Position numbers and translations under genes: made by a program. The notes below the pieces were generated by a model. The model saw only the letters and a program-made list of their open reading frames with translations. It did no database searches and had not been told where the DNA came from. A DNA stretch of 5,818 nt from Deferribacteres bacterium JdFR-76. Lineage in GTDB: Bacteria; Zhuqueibacterota; JdFR-76. Every line of letters starts with the position of its first letter. Within the stretch, counting starts at the first letter, position 1. Where the stretch lies: positions 6,855-12,672 of the forward strand of contig MTOL01000452.1 of NCBI GenBank assembly GCA_002011685.1, written 5' to 3'. Below, piece by piece: positions 1 to 5,715 of the stretch.

Positions 1-483
1 TCCCGCCTGTACCCTGTGGTGATCACCACCAACAGCGGCTACCCACTGGACCAAAACCTGTACCAGACCGTCAAGGGCCTGTCCGCGGCCGCACGGATTG
101 TCCAGCCGGGTGGTACGATTCTCGCTGTAAGCGAATGCGCCGATGGCGTCCCTGCCCACGGCAAATTTTTCGACCTGATGAAAACGGGGCAGACCCCCGA
201 CGACATTCTTGCTGCAATCCGACAATTTCCAGCCCCGGTGCTGGACCAATGGGAGGCACAGATTCTGGCTCAGATCCTTAAAAAAGCGCGCGTGTTCCTT
301 TTCTCCTCCCTTGATCCTCAGCAGGTGCGCCTGTGCAAGCTGCAGCCCCTACAGAACCTCGAGGAGGATGTTCGCCGCATCCTGTCCAAACTGCCTCCCG
401 GTGAAGCCGTGGCCGTCCTTCCCTACGGCCCTCTAACTGTTCCTGCACCCCATAAACCGAACCAGATGGAGACACAGCCATGA
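1..483 (+). CDS. larA: LarA-family nickel-dependent lactate racemase/epimerase, C-terminal part (5' truncated by window)
   Basis: The frame is open from base 1, so the start lies upstream; the GTG codons near position 16 are internal. About 160 residues are visible, against roughly 420 or more for a complete LarA. LarA uses a nickel-pincer nucleotide cofactor to racemise lactate, and homologues act on other 2-hydroxy acids, so the substrate here is open. The sequence shows the family signature GYPLDQNLYQTVKG at fragment residues 13-26. The Gln22 and Lys25 pair matches the spacing of catalytic Gln295/Lys298 in Lactobacillus plantarum LarA. A DQWEAQ segment (Trp84) probably corresponds to the substrate-pocket Trp358. 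The N-terminal domain with the cofactor-linked lysine and nickel-binding histidine is outside the window. Its stop codon overlaps the start of the protease gene (ATGA at 480-483), implying translational coupling. No cofactor genes (larB, larC, larE) are visible. Confidence 0.88.
   Translation, partial: SRLYPVVITTNSGYPLDQNLYQTVKGLSAAARIVQPGGTILAVSECADGVPAHGKFFDLMKTGQTPDDILAAIRQFPAPVLDQWEAQILAQILKKARVFLFSSLDPQQVRLCKLQPLQNLEEDVRRILSKLPPGEAVAVLPYGPLTVPAPHKPNQMETQP
468..471 (+). promoter_or_regulatory. Ribosome binding site of the S8 protease gene
   Basis: GGAG lies 8 bases before the ATG at 480, inside the last codons of the LarA-family gene. It supports the ATG that overlaps the upstream stop codon. 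Confidence 0.6.
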
Positions 484-2183
484 GCCGCCTTTTGAAAATC
501 TGCCTGATCGGATTTTTTGCCTTACTTTTGCACGTCGTTCCTGTCCGCTCTCAGGATCCCCCTGCGGGCAGAACCTGGCCACGCTACTGGGTCTTCTTCA
601 CGGACAAGGGTTCCTCTTGGCCCGCGAGCCTTCAGAAGGCAGCGGCCGCGGTGCTGAGCTGGCGATCCCTGCAACGCCGCCAGCTGCGGGCTACCCAGCG
701 GCCCATTGTGGACGTCTCCGATGCACCCGTTTACGCTCCTTACCTGGAAGCACTCCGTGCCATGGGCATCCGGATTTACCGGGTTTCCCGCTGGCTGAAC
801 GCTGCTTCTGTGGTGGCCGGAATCCATCAGCTGGAACGGGTCCGCCAGCTACCGTTTGTAAAAAAAGTACAACCTGTAGCCGTGTACCGGCACCGGCCAG
901 TCCCAGATTCCCCTCGGCCCCCTTTCCGCAAACGGCTTCCCGCTGCGCCTCACACATTCGACTATGGCCTCTCCTACGACCAGGTGGGCCTCATCAACAT
1001 ACCCAAACTGCACGATCTCGGGTATTCCGGAAAAGGAATCCTTATCACCCTCATCGACACCGGATTTCACTACCAGAAACACCGTGCCTTCCAGAGCCTG
1101 AATGTTGTGGCGGAATGGGATTTCATCAATAACGACGCCGTCACCCGCAATGAACAGGGACAGGACGCACCCTATCAGGATTTTCACGGAACGGCGGTGC
1201 TCTCCATCATCGGAGGGTTCTGGCCGGGTAAAATCATCGGGCCTGCCTACGCCGCAGATTATGCCCTCGCAAAAACCGAATACGTGCCCACAGAGACGCG
1301 CATTGAAGAGGACAATTGGGTCGCCGCTGTGGAATGGGCAGATAGTCTGGGCACCGATGTTATCTCCACTTCGCTGGGCTATCGCGATTTTGATGATGGG
1401 TTCGCCTACCAGTATTCTGATCTCGACGGGCGCACCATGGTTACGTCAAAAGCAGCAACCATGGCTGTGGAAAAAGGGATTGTGGTAGTAGCCTCTGCCG
1501 GCAATGAGGGCAACAACCCTGAATGGCCGTACATTACCAGCCCGGCCGATGGCATCGGCGTCATTGCAGCCGGTGCGGTGGATGCTCTGGGCCGGAGGGC
1601 TTCCTTCAGTTCCATCGGGCCCACGTTTGACGGCCGCATCAAACCGGACCTGATGGCCATGGGCGTAGGAAACGCCTTTGCGCAATCCGATGATAGCCTT
1701 GGAATAAAATTCGGCAATGGCACCTCTTTTTCCGCACCGCTGATTGCCGGCGTGTGCGCCCTGCTGCTGGAAATTCACCCGAACTGGACGCCGGCTCAGG
1801 TGTGGGAAGCGCTCACACAAACGGCCTCGCGGGCCGACAATCCGGACAATTTTTACGGCTACGGCATTGTGGACGCGTTCTCCGCTTCTCAGTACCTTTT
1901 CCCCGGAGAACGGCCCGAAAAGTTTGCCCTGGTGAGAACGCAGCTCAACCTGCAGAACAGGACAACCATTTTTTTTCTGGATGTTCCGGAACCCAAACCG
2001 ATGAAGGTTCAGATATTCGACGCTCTGGGGCGAAGGGTTGTCCAGTTCAGGGAGCAGCCGCTCACCGGCAAATCACGGCCCTTCCTCTGGAAATGGCCGG
2101 CAAATTTGGCTTCGGGTGTGTACTTTGTGCGCTTCACCGCGGGAGACCAGCAGATAACAGCAAAGACCCTGATTGTGCGATAG
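480..2183 (+). CDS. Secreted subtilisin-like (S8) serine protease with propeptide and C-terminal type-A sorting domain
   Basis: This 567-residue exported peptidase starts at an ATG with GGAG upstream. Residues 1-24 form a signal peptide (basic start, hydrophobic core, VRS cleavage site, then Gln25). Residues about 35-140 resemble the inhibitory propeptide of these proteases (RYWVFFTDKG near the start, then VSRWLNAASV and LPFVKKVQPV). The catalytic domain spans about 160-475. It has all the S8 residues: Asp193 in LIDTGF, His236 in FHGTAV, oxyanion Asn342 in SAGNEGN, and Ser416 in GTSFSAP. Residues 479-567 form a beta-sandwich tail with VQIFDALGRRVV, LASGVYFVRF and a terminal KTLIVR, typical of T9SS type-A/FlgD-Ig-like sorting domains. 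The usual YPNPFN-type entry motif is not recognisable. The protein is therefore probably secreted across the outer membrane and active outside the cell. It sits between larA and a patatin gene in one compact run. The substrate is unknown. Confidence 0.93.
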   Translation: MSRLLKICLIGFFALLLHVVPVRSQDPPAGRTWPRYWVFFTDKGSSWPASLQKAAAAVLSWRSLQRRQLRATQRPIVDVSDAPVYAPYLEALRAMGIRIYRVSRWLNAASVVAGIHQLERVRQLPFVKKVQPVAVYRHRPVPDSPRPPFRKRLPAAPHTFDYGLSYDQVGLINIPKLHDLGYSGKGILITLIDTGFHYQKHRAFQSLNVVAEWDFINNDAVTRNEQGQDAPYQDFHGTAVLSIIGGFWPGKIIGPAYAADYALAKTEYVPTETRIEEDNWVAAVEWADSLGTDVISTSLGYRDFDDGFAYQYSDLDGRTMVTSKAATMAVEKGIVVVASAGNEGNNPEWPYITSPADGIGVIAAGAVDALGRRASFSSIGPTFDGRIKPDLMAMGVGNAFAQSDDSLGIKFGNGTSFSAPLIAGVCALLLEIHPNWTPAQVWEALTQTASRADNPDNFYGYGIVDAFSASQYLFPGERPEKFALVRTQLNLQNRTTIFFLDVPEPKPMKVQIFDALGRRVVQFREQPLTGKSRPFLWKWPANLASGVYFVRFTAGDQQITAKTLIVR

Positions 2184-2187
2184 GAGG
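2182..2187 (+). promoter_or_regulatory. Ribosome binding site of the patatin gene, overlapping the protease stop codon
   Basis: A perfect AGGAGG begins inside the TAG stop codon (2181-2183) of the protease gene and lies 6 bases before the GTG at 2194. It selects that GTG over the in-frame TTG at 2173, which lies upstream of this site. The arrangement suggests translational coupling. Confidence 0.8.
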
Positions 2188-2193
2188 AAAAGC

Positions 2194-3132
2194 GTGACGG
2201 ACCGGTTCAAAAAACTGCGGATTGGTGTGGCACTGGGAGGTGGAGGTGCCCGCGGGATGGCTCACATCGGCGTTCTGAAGGCTTTTGACCGGGAGCAAAT
2301 CCCTGTGGACCTGATAGTGGGAACCAGCGCTGGTGCCCTGATCGGTGCAATGTATGCCCAGCTCGGTTCCGCCGAGGCCGTGGAACGCCGCTTCCGGCAG
2401 TTCCTGAAAAGCCCCGTCTACCAGGAAAGTGCCCTGCACCGCTTCCGAAAAAAAGTGGAGGCAGAAAATTTCTTCGCTCAGGTGGCCAACCGCATCCGCG
2501 AGCAGATCGTGATCAATCTGGCCTACTCGCGCCGTGGCATTTTTCAGCGCAAGCGGATGCGCGAAGTGATCGACTTTCTGATCGACGATCAGGAAATCGA
2601 GGATCTTCCCATTCCTTTCGCGGCTGTGGCAGTGGATCTCATCACCGGCCAGGAAGTATATCTCGCCAGCGGGAACCTTCGGGAAGCCGTGGAGGCCAGC
2701 TCCGCTCTGCCTGGCTATTTCCAGCCCTTCGAAAAAAACGGGCAGCTCCTGGTGGATGGCGCCGTGCTGCAGGTAGTGCCCACCCTGGCCGCAAAACGGC
2801 TGGGCGCCACCTTTGTCATAGCCGTCAATGTGAGCCAGGACCTGCGCAGTGATCCTCCTCTGAATAACATTGTGGACGTCATCTTCCGGTCCACGTCCAT
2901 TACCAGCCACCGCTACAAGCAATATTTGCTGCAGGAGGCGGACATTGTTTTGCGGCCGCCTGTTGGCGACTTCCACTGGTCCGATTTTCACTGTTACGAT
3001 CAGTGTGTACGCCTCGGGGAACAGACGGCCGAGAAGGCGCTTCCCGTGCTGAAACGGGAACTGGCCGCCCGGAAGGGAATCCGGCGATTTTGGTATCGGA
3101 AGAAATCTCAGCCAATTCACATTGAATTGTGA
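2194..3132 (+). CDS. Patatin-like phospholipase (RssA/NTE-type lipid acyl hydrolase)
   Basis: I chose the GTG at 2194, which gives 312 residues, because a perfect AGGAGG lies 6 bases before it. An earlier in-frame TTG at 2173 would place that site inside the gene. Patatin hydrolases cleave acyl chains from phospholipids or related lipids with a Ser-Asp dyad. The oxyanion-hole loop GGGGARG is at residues 15-21, the nucleophile elbow GTSAG at 43-47 (Ser45), and the dyad Asp188 lies in VDGAV. There is no signal peptide or obvious membrane segment, and no Omp85 barrel is fused, unlike the outer-membrane patatins of Bacteroidota. It is therefore probably cytoplasmic or peripheral on the inner membrane, like RssA. 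Length and motif order are normal for the family. It starts 10 bases after the protease stop, so it is likely co-transcribed with the protease and larA. The lipid substrate cannot be read from the sequence. Confidence 0.93.
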   Translation: MTDRFKKLRIGVALGGGGARGMAHIGVLKAFDREQIPVDLIVGTSAGALIGAMYAQLGSAEAVERRFRQFLKSPVYQESALHRFRKKVEAENFFAQVANRIREQIVINLAYSRRGIFQRKRMREVIDFLIDDQEIEDLPIPFAAVAVDLITGQEVYLASGNLREAVEASSALPGYFQPFEKNGQLLVDGAVLQVVPTLAAKRLGATFVIAVNVSQDLRSDPPLNNIVDVIFRSTSITSHRYKQYLLQEADIVLRPPVGDFHWSDFHCYDQCVRLGEQTAEKALPVLKRELAARKGIRRFWYRKKSQPIHIEL

Positions 3133-3148
3133 CGGGAAAATTTATACT
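3122..3148 (+). promoter_or_regulatory. Possible weak promoter for the EIIA gene
   Basis: TTGAAT (3122-3127) and TATACT (3143-3148) resemble sigma-70 -35 and -10 boxes, matching at 4 and 5 of 6 bases, but the 15-base spacer is short. The -35 box overlaps the end of the patatin gene. The remaining leader contains an 8-base palindrome GACCGGTC (3179-3186), whose CCGGT can also pair with ACCGG at 3199-3203 just ahead of the ribosome binding site. Its role is unknown. Confidence 0.3.
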
Positions 3149-3210
3149 ATTCCAGACAGGCCACGAGTTGCAGCGAATGACCGGTCGTACTGGAGTCAAC
3201 CGGCAGACGG

Positions 3211-3217
3211 AAGGAGG
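3211..3217 (+). promoter_or_regulatory. Ribosome binding site of the EIIA gene
   Basis: AAGGAGG lies 8 bases before the GTG at 3226 and fixes that codon as the start. Confidence 0.75.
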
Positions 3218-3225
3218 AAAAGACC

Positions 3226-3696
3226 GTGCGCATTTCCAGCTTGCTTACCGAAAACCTGGTATTTCTGGACATCCCGGCCCATAATAAAAAAGAGGCCATC
3301 ACGGCAGTAATCGGAAAATTGCAGGAGGCCACGGGAGAAATCCGCAATGTGGAACGCTTCACAAATCAGGTTCTGGACCGCGAGCGTCTTGGCAGCACCG
3401 GCATCGGTGACGAGGTAGCGATTCCACACGCGCGGACGGATCTGGTGGACCGTATTCTCATTGCTTTTGCTCGCACAAAACAGCCCGTGGATTTCGAGTC
3501 GCTGGATGGAAAACCGGTGAGCTACCTGTTTCTGATGGCCATTCCGCTGAAAGAGCTGCGCACTTACCTGGCCACGCTGGCCAGCATCTCGCGGCTCATT
3601 AAAACAAAAAGCCTGCGGGAGGCCATGCGCCGAGCCAGTACACCCGGCGAATTTCTCAGTGCGCTGCGGGAAGCAGAAGAAGAGATCGGAGCCTGA
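3226..3696 (+). CDS. Stand-alone PTS EIIA domain protein (PtsN/EIIA-Ntr, fructose-mannitol type)
   Basis: This 156-residue cytoplasmic protein consists of a single EIIA type-2 domain. These domains accept a phosphate from HPr on a histidine. The active-site signature is clear: STGIGDEVAIPHAR, with the phosphorylatable His68. The LDREXLGSTG lead-in and the later YLFLMAIP and LATLASISRLI segments are also typical. No EIIB, EIIC, HPr or EI gene is nearby. A regulatory role like that of PtsN is therefore more likely than sugar uptake, although an unlinked transporter partner cannot be excluded. The GTG start is fixed by an AAGGAGG 8 bases upstream. A 93-base gap follows the patatin gene and a 249-base gap precedes the kinase gene, so it may be a single transcription unit or the last gene of the preceding operon. 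I give no symbol because ptsN function is not shown by context. Confidence 0.9.
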   Translation: MRISSLLTENLVFLDIPAHNKKEAITAVIGKLQEATGEIRNVERFTNQVLDRERLGSTGIGDEVAIPHARTDLVDRILIAFARTKQPVDFESLDGKPVSYLFLMAIPLKELRTYLATLASISRLIKTKSLREAMRRASTPGEFLSALREAEEEIGA

Positions 3697-3784
3697 AAAA
3701 AAGCCGGCATCTGATTTTCTACGGCAGGAACAACTTCCGGCCAAAAAACCCTTTTAGGGATCAGGGGGAAAAGAGAAGCCCAAA

Positions 3785-3811
3785 CTGCCGCTGCTCCGGC
3801 GCAGATTTTTG
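3785..3811 (+). terminator. Weak candidate rho-independent terminator after the EIIA gene
   Basis: CTGCCG (3785-3790) can pair with CGG (3797-3799) and CAG (3802-3804), with a two-base bulge (3800-3801) and a six-base loop. Five T residues follow (3806-3810). The stem is short and imperfect and sits about 90 bases beyond the stop codon, so this is tentative. Confidence 0.25.
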
Positions 3812-3812
3812 A

Positions 3813-3844
3813 TTTGGAGTTTTGACACGGATTTTTTAACTTTA
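3813..3844 (+). promoter_or_regulatory. Candidate promoter for the deoxynucleoside kinase gene
   Basis: TTTG (3813-3816) is followed after 20 bases by TAACTTTA (3837-3844). This resembles the Bacteroides-type -33 TTTG and -7 TAnnTTTG pair and differs only in the last base. A perfect sigma-70 TTGACA also occurs at 3822-3827, but no good -10 box lies at normal spacing from it. The region is AT-rich, so chance matches are easy. A start near 3850 would give a leader of about 95 bases. Confidence 0.3.
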
Positions 3845-3945
3845 TTCCGCCTGGAGCATCTCTGCAAACTGAGTTGGAATGCAAATAAGTCATCCGGGCA
3901 GAAATGGCTGCAGCAAGTTAACGGGGCGGAAAAACTGGAACCGAC

Positions 3946-4596
3946 ATGGTAGAAAAACCACCGTTTTTCCTGGTTATTGCCGGTAACATTGGTGTGGGCA
4001 AAACGACGCTGACGAAAATTCTGAGCGACCGTTTTGGCTGGAAAGCCTACTTTGAAAAGGTCAGGGAAAATCCTTACCTGCCACGGTTTTACCAGGACAT
4101 GCACCGCTGGAGTTTTCATTCCCAAATCTTTTTCCTCACAGAGCGGTTTAAGGCTCATCAACATATTCACCAGATGGATGTACCGGTTATCCAAGACCGG
4201 AGCATTTATGAAGATGCGGAAGTGTTCGCCCAGAGCTTGTACGATCAGGGCTATATGAGCGAAGAGGATTACGCGACTTACCGCGAACTGTACGAGACGG
4301 TGATCAAAACACTGCGCTCTCCCGACCTGACGCTCTATCTGAGAGCGTCTCCCTGGACTTTGCTCAGCCGCATCCGCAAGCGCTGGCGCGAAATTGAACG
4401 CAACATCGACCGTGAGTATCTTTTTCAGCTCAATCTGGCATACGAAAAGTGGATCCGGCGGTGGCAGGAAGTTCATCCGGTAAAAATCGTAGAAACGGAC
4501 GGACGCGATTTCCTTGTCGAAAAACAATGGACAGAAAAGTTGCTCGATGAGATCTACCAAGTGTATGAAGACAAGGTCCGCAGGGCAGAGAAATAG
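3946..4596 (+). CDS. Deoxynucleoside kinase (dAK/dGK/dCK family)
   Basis: This 216-residue kinase phosphorylates deoxynucleosides at the 5' position in the salvage pathway to dNTPs. The P-loop GNIGVGKT is at residues 13-20. A substrate-site segment FEKVRENPYLPRFY is followed by a Trp-Ser-Phe-His-Ser-Gln run typical of the family. The DRS motif is at 84-86 in QDRSIYED. The arginine-rich lid RIRKRWREIE is at 142-151. Length and motif order match bacterial deoxyadenosine/deoxyguanosine kinases, but nucleobase specificity cannot be settled by eye. The ATG at 3946 is the only plausible start, because an in-frame TAA lies at 3919-3921. Its ribosome binding site is weak (GGAA at 3937-3940). It is flanked by gaps of 249 and 93 bases, each with a candidate promoter, so it is probably transcribed alone. 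Confidence 0.93.
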   Translation: MVEKPPFFLVIAGNIGVGKTTLTKILSDRFGWKAYFEKVRENPYLPRFYQDMHRWSFHSQIFFLTERFKAHQHIHQMDVPVIQDRSIYEDAEVFAQSLYDQGYMSEEDYATYRELYETVIKTLRSPDLTLYLRASPWTLLSRIRKRWREIERNIDREYLFQLNLAYEKWIRRWQEVHPVKIVETDGRDFLVEKQWTEKLLDEIYQVYEDKVRRAEK

Positions 4597-4618
4597 GCTG
4601 GAACCCGATCACTTTCGC

Positions 4619-4647
4619 TTGATAAGAGAAAAGGAAAGCCATATATT
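4619..4647 (+). promoter_or_regulatory. Sigma-70-like promoter of the outer-membrane protein gene
   Basis: TTGATA (4619-4624) and TATATT (4642-4647) each match the consensus at 5 of 6 bases and are separated by the ideal 17 bases. The expected transcription start near 4654 would leave a leader of about 36 bases before the ATG at 4690. This is the best promoter in the window. Confidence 0.6.
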
Positions 4648-4689
4648 GAAGGTCGACTTCACAGGCAACTGAAAAAGCGAAGAAGAGGC

Positions 4690-5715
4690 ATGAAATTCAA
4701 AGGATTTTTCACTTCCGCTCTTGTTTTTCTGTTTCTGGTTCCTGAACTGGCCCAGGCGCAGATATCCCTGCACGGAGGAAGAGGGCTCCTTCGGGTTCAG
4801 GATGGCCAGGTGGTTGGAAAAGGAGATCTTTACGTTTCCGCCTACGGCTCAGCTTACTTCAAAAAGGTGAACGGTCTCGCCAAAGATTATCATTTTTCCC
4901 TGGTAGCTACCTACGGCCTCTCCTATTTTACAGAACTCGTCTCCCGGCTGGTTCTTTATCAGGACGATCAGGCCCACATCTGGGGACCTATAGGCGATAC
5001 GGAAATCGGGATTAAGATCCGCATCCCCACGGGGTTACAGCAATTCTGGGCCCTCTCGTTCCAGAACACTGTTATTTTGCCCACAGCACCCAATCACAAC
5101 GTTCAGTACGAACCGTATACCAGCGAATACGTAACCTGGAAACCCGGGCTCAACACTTCTCTTGATTTTCTGAACGTTTCTGCCGTTCCTTTCAAAATTT
5201 ACGCCAATGCTGGACTGATAGACCGCCATTTGACCCTCAAAAACCTTTTTGCCGCCCGCGATGACCAGTACTACCTCGCGGCTGGGATAAAATTCTCCCT
5301 GGGAAATGTGGTTCTGTACGGCGAATATTACACGGAACAGTTCCTCAACCGGAAAACCGAATTAACCTTCGAGCAAAACTACCAGGTGGCCACAACAGGG
5401 CTAACCTTTTTGGGGCCCTACAATCTGATCCTGACGATTGCCGGCGAATTCAACACCATGAAAGTTGTCCCAGAGAGTTTCTTCCGTCCCAAAGATATTG
5501 CCAAATGGAAAATCTGGGTCGGCATCACCAAGTACGTTTCGGTCGGCAAGTACTTATCGGAAACAGCAGAGCGCCGGCGGCAAGAACGAAAGCGTCTGGA
5601 GGAGCTGAAAAAACAGCAGCTCATCAAAGACCAGCGTGTGCGGGCCCAGGAGGAAATGAAAAAAATGCAGGAAAAACTGAAAAAGAAGAAAAAGAAAAAA
5701 GAACAGACACCGTGA
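4690..5715 (+). CDS. Exported probable outer-membrane beta-barrel protein with basic coiled-coil C-terminal tail
   Basis: This 341-residue protein is not one I recognise by name. Residues 1-23 form a clear signal peptide ending AQA, with Gln24 next. Residues about 24-290 alternate short hydrophobic/aromatic strands with polar turns rich in Gly, Asn and Asp (for example GDLYVSAYGSAYF, LVATYGLSYFTEL, NVVLYGEYYTEQF). There are no helical membrane segments. This is the pattern of an outer-membrane beta-barrel. Residues 293-341 are very different: a highly charged, helix-forming stretch of Arg, Lys, Glu and Gln (ERRRQERKRLEELKKQQ) ending in seven consecutive lysines (331-337). Such a tail would lie in the periplasm if the barrel inserts normally. 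The start has a weak purine-rich AAGAAGAGG just upstream, behind a good promoter. The stop overlaps the next gene's GTG start, so the two are co-translated. A soluble periplasmic beta-rich protein is the main alternative. Confidence 0.75.
   Translation: MKFKGFFTSALVFLFLVPELAQAQISLHGGRGLLRVQDGQVVGKGDLYVSAYGSAYFKKVNGLAKDYHFSLVATYGLSYFTELVSRLVLYQDDQAHIWGPIGDTEIGIKIRIPTGLQQFWALSFQNTVILPTAPNHNVQYEPYTSEYVTWKPGLNTSLDFLNVSAVPFKIYANAGLIDRHLTLKNLFAARDDQYYLAAGIKFSLGNVVLYGEYYTEQFLNRKTELTFEQNYQVATTGLTFLGPYNLILTIAGEFNTMKVVPESFFRPKDIAKWKIWVGITKYVSVGKYLSETAERRRQERKRLEELKKQQLIKDQRVRAQEEMKKMQEKLKKKKKKKEQTP

Noticed and set aside
617..1132. Second + strand frame of 171 codons inside the protease gene
   Set aside because: Its product is rich in Pro, Arg and Cys with no domain, and it lies entirely within the conserved protease propeptide and catalytic region.
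2173..2193. TTG at 2173 as the patatin start
   Set aside because: It lies inside the protease gene and upstream of the perfect AGGAGG, which is correctly spaced only for the GTG at 2194.
2134..3120. Minus-strand open frame of 328 codons opposite the patatin gene
   Set aside because: It mirrors the patatin frame almost end to end. The + strand has all the catalytic motifs and a perfect Shine-Dalgarno, while the minus-strand product has no recognisable domain.
3179..3203. GACCGGTC palindrome and CCGGT/ACCGG pairing as an operator or riboswitch
   Set aside because: It is too short and too isolated, with only 8 bases of perfect symmetry and no known motif, to call without comparative data.
3703..3741. 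GCCGG/CCGGC pair just after the EIIA stop as a terminator
   Set aside because: The stem is only 5 base pairs around a 29-base loop and is followed by A residues, not T residues.
3196..3744. Minus-strand open frame of 182 codons opposite the EIIA gene
   Set aside because: The + strand carries a full EIIA with its active-site histidine and a good ribosome binding site. The antisense product is unrecognisable.
3749..3759. CCCT-TTT-AGGG mini-hairpin
   Set aside because: A four-base stem with no T-run after it is expected by chance in this AT-rich gap.
3754..4560. Minus-strand open frame of 268 codons opposite the deoxynucleoside kinase gene
   Set aside because: The + strand encodes a complete kinase with P-loop, DRS and lid motifs. 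The antisense product shows no family features and looks like a codon-bias shadow.
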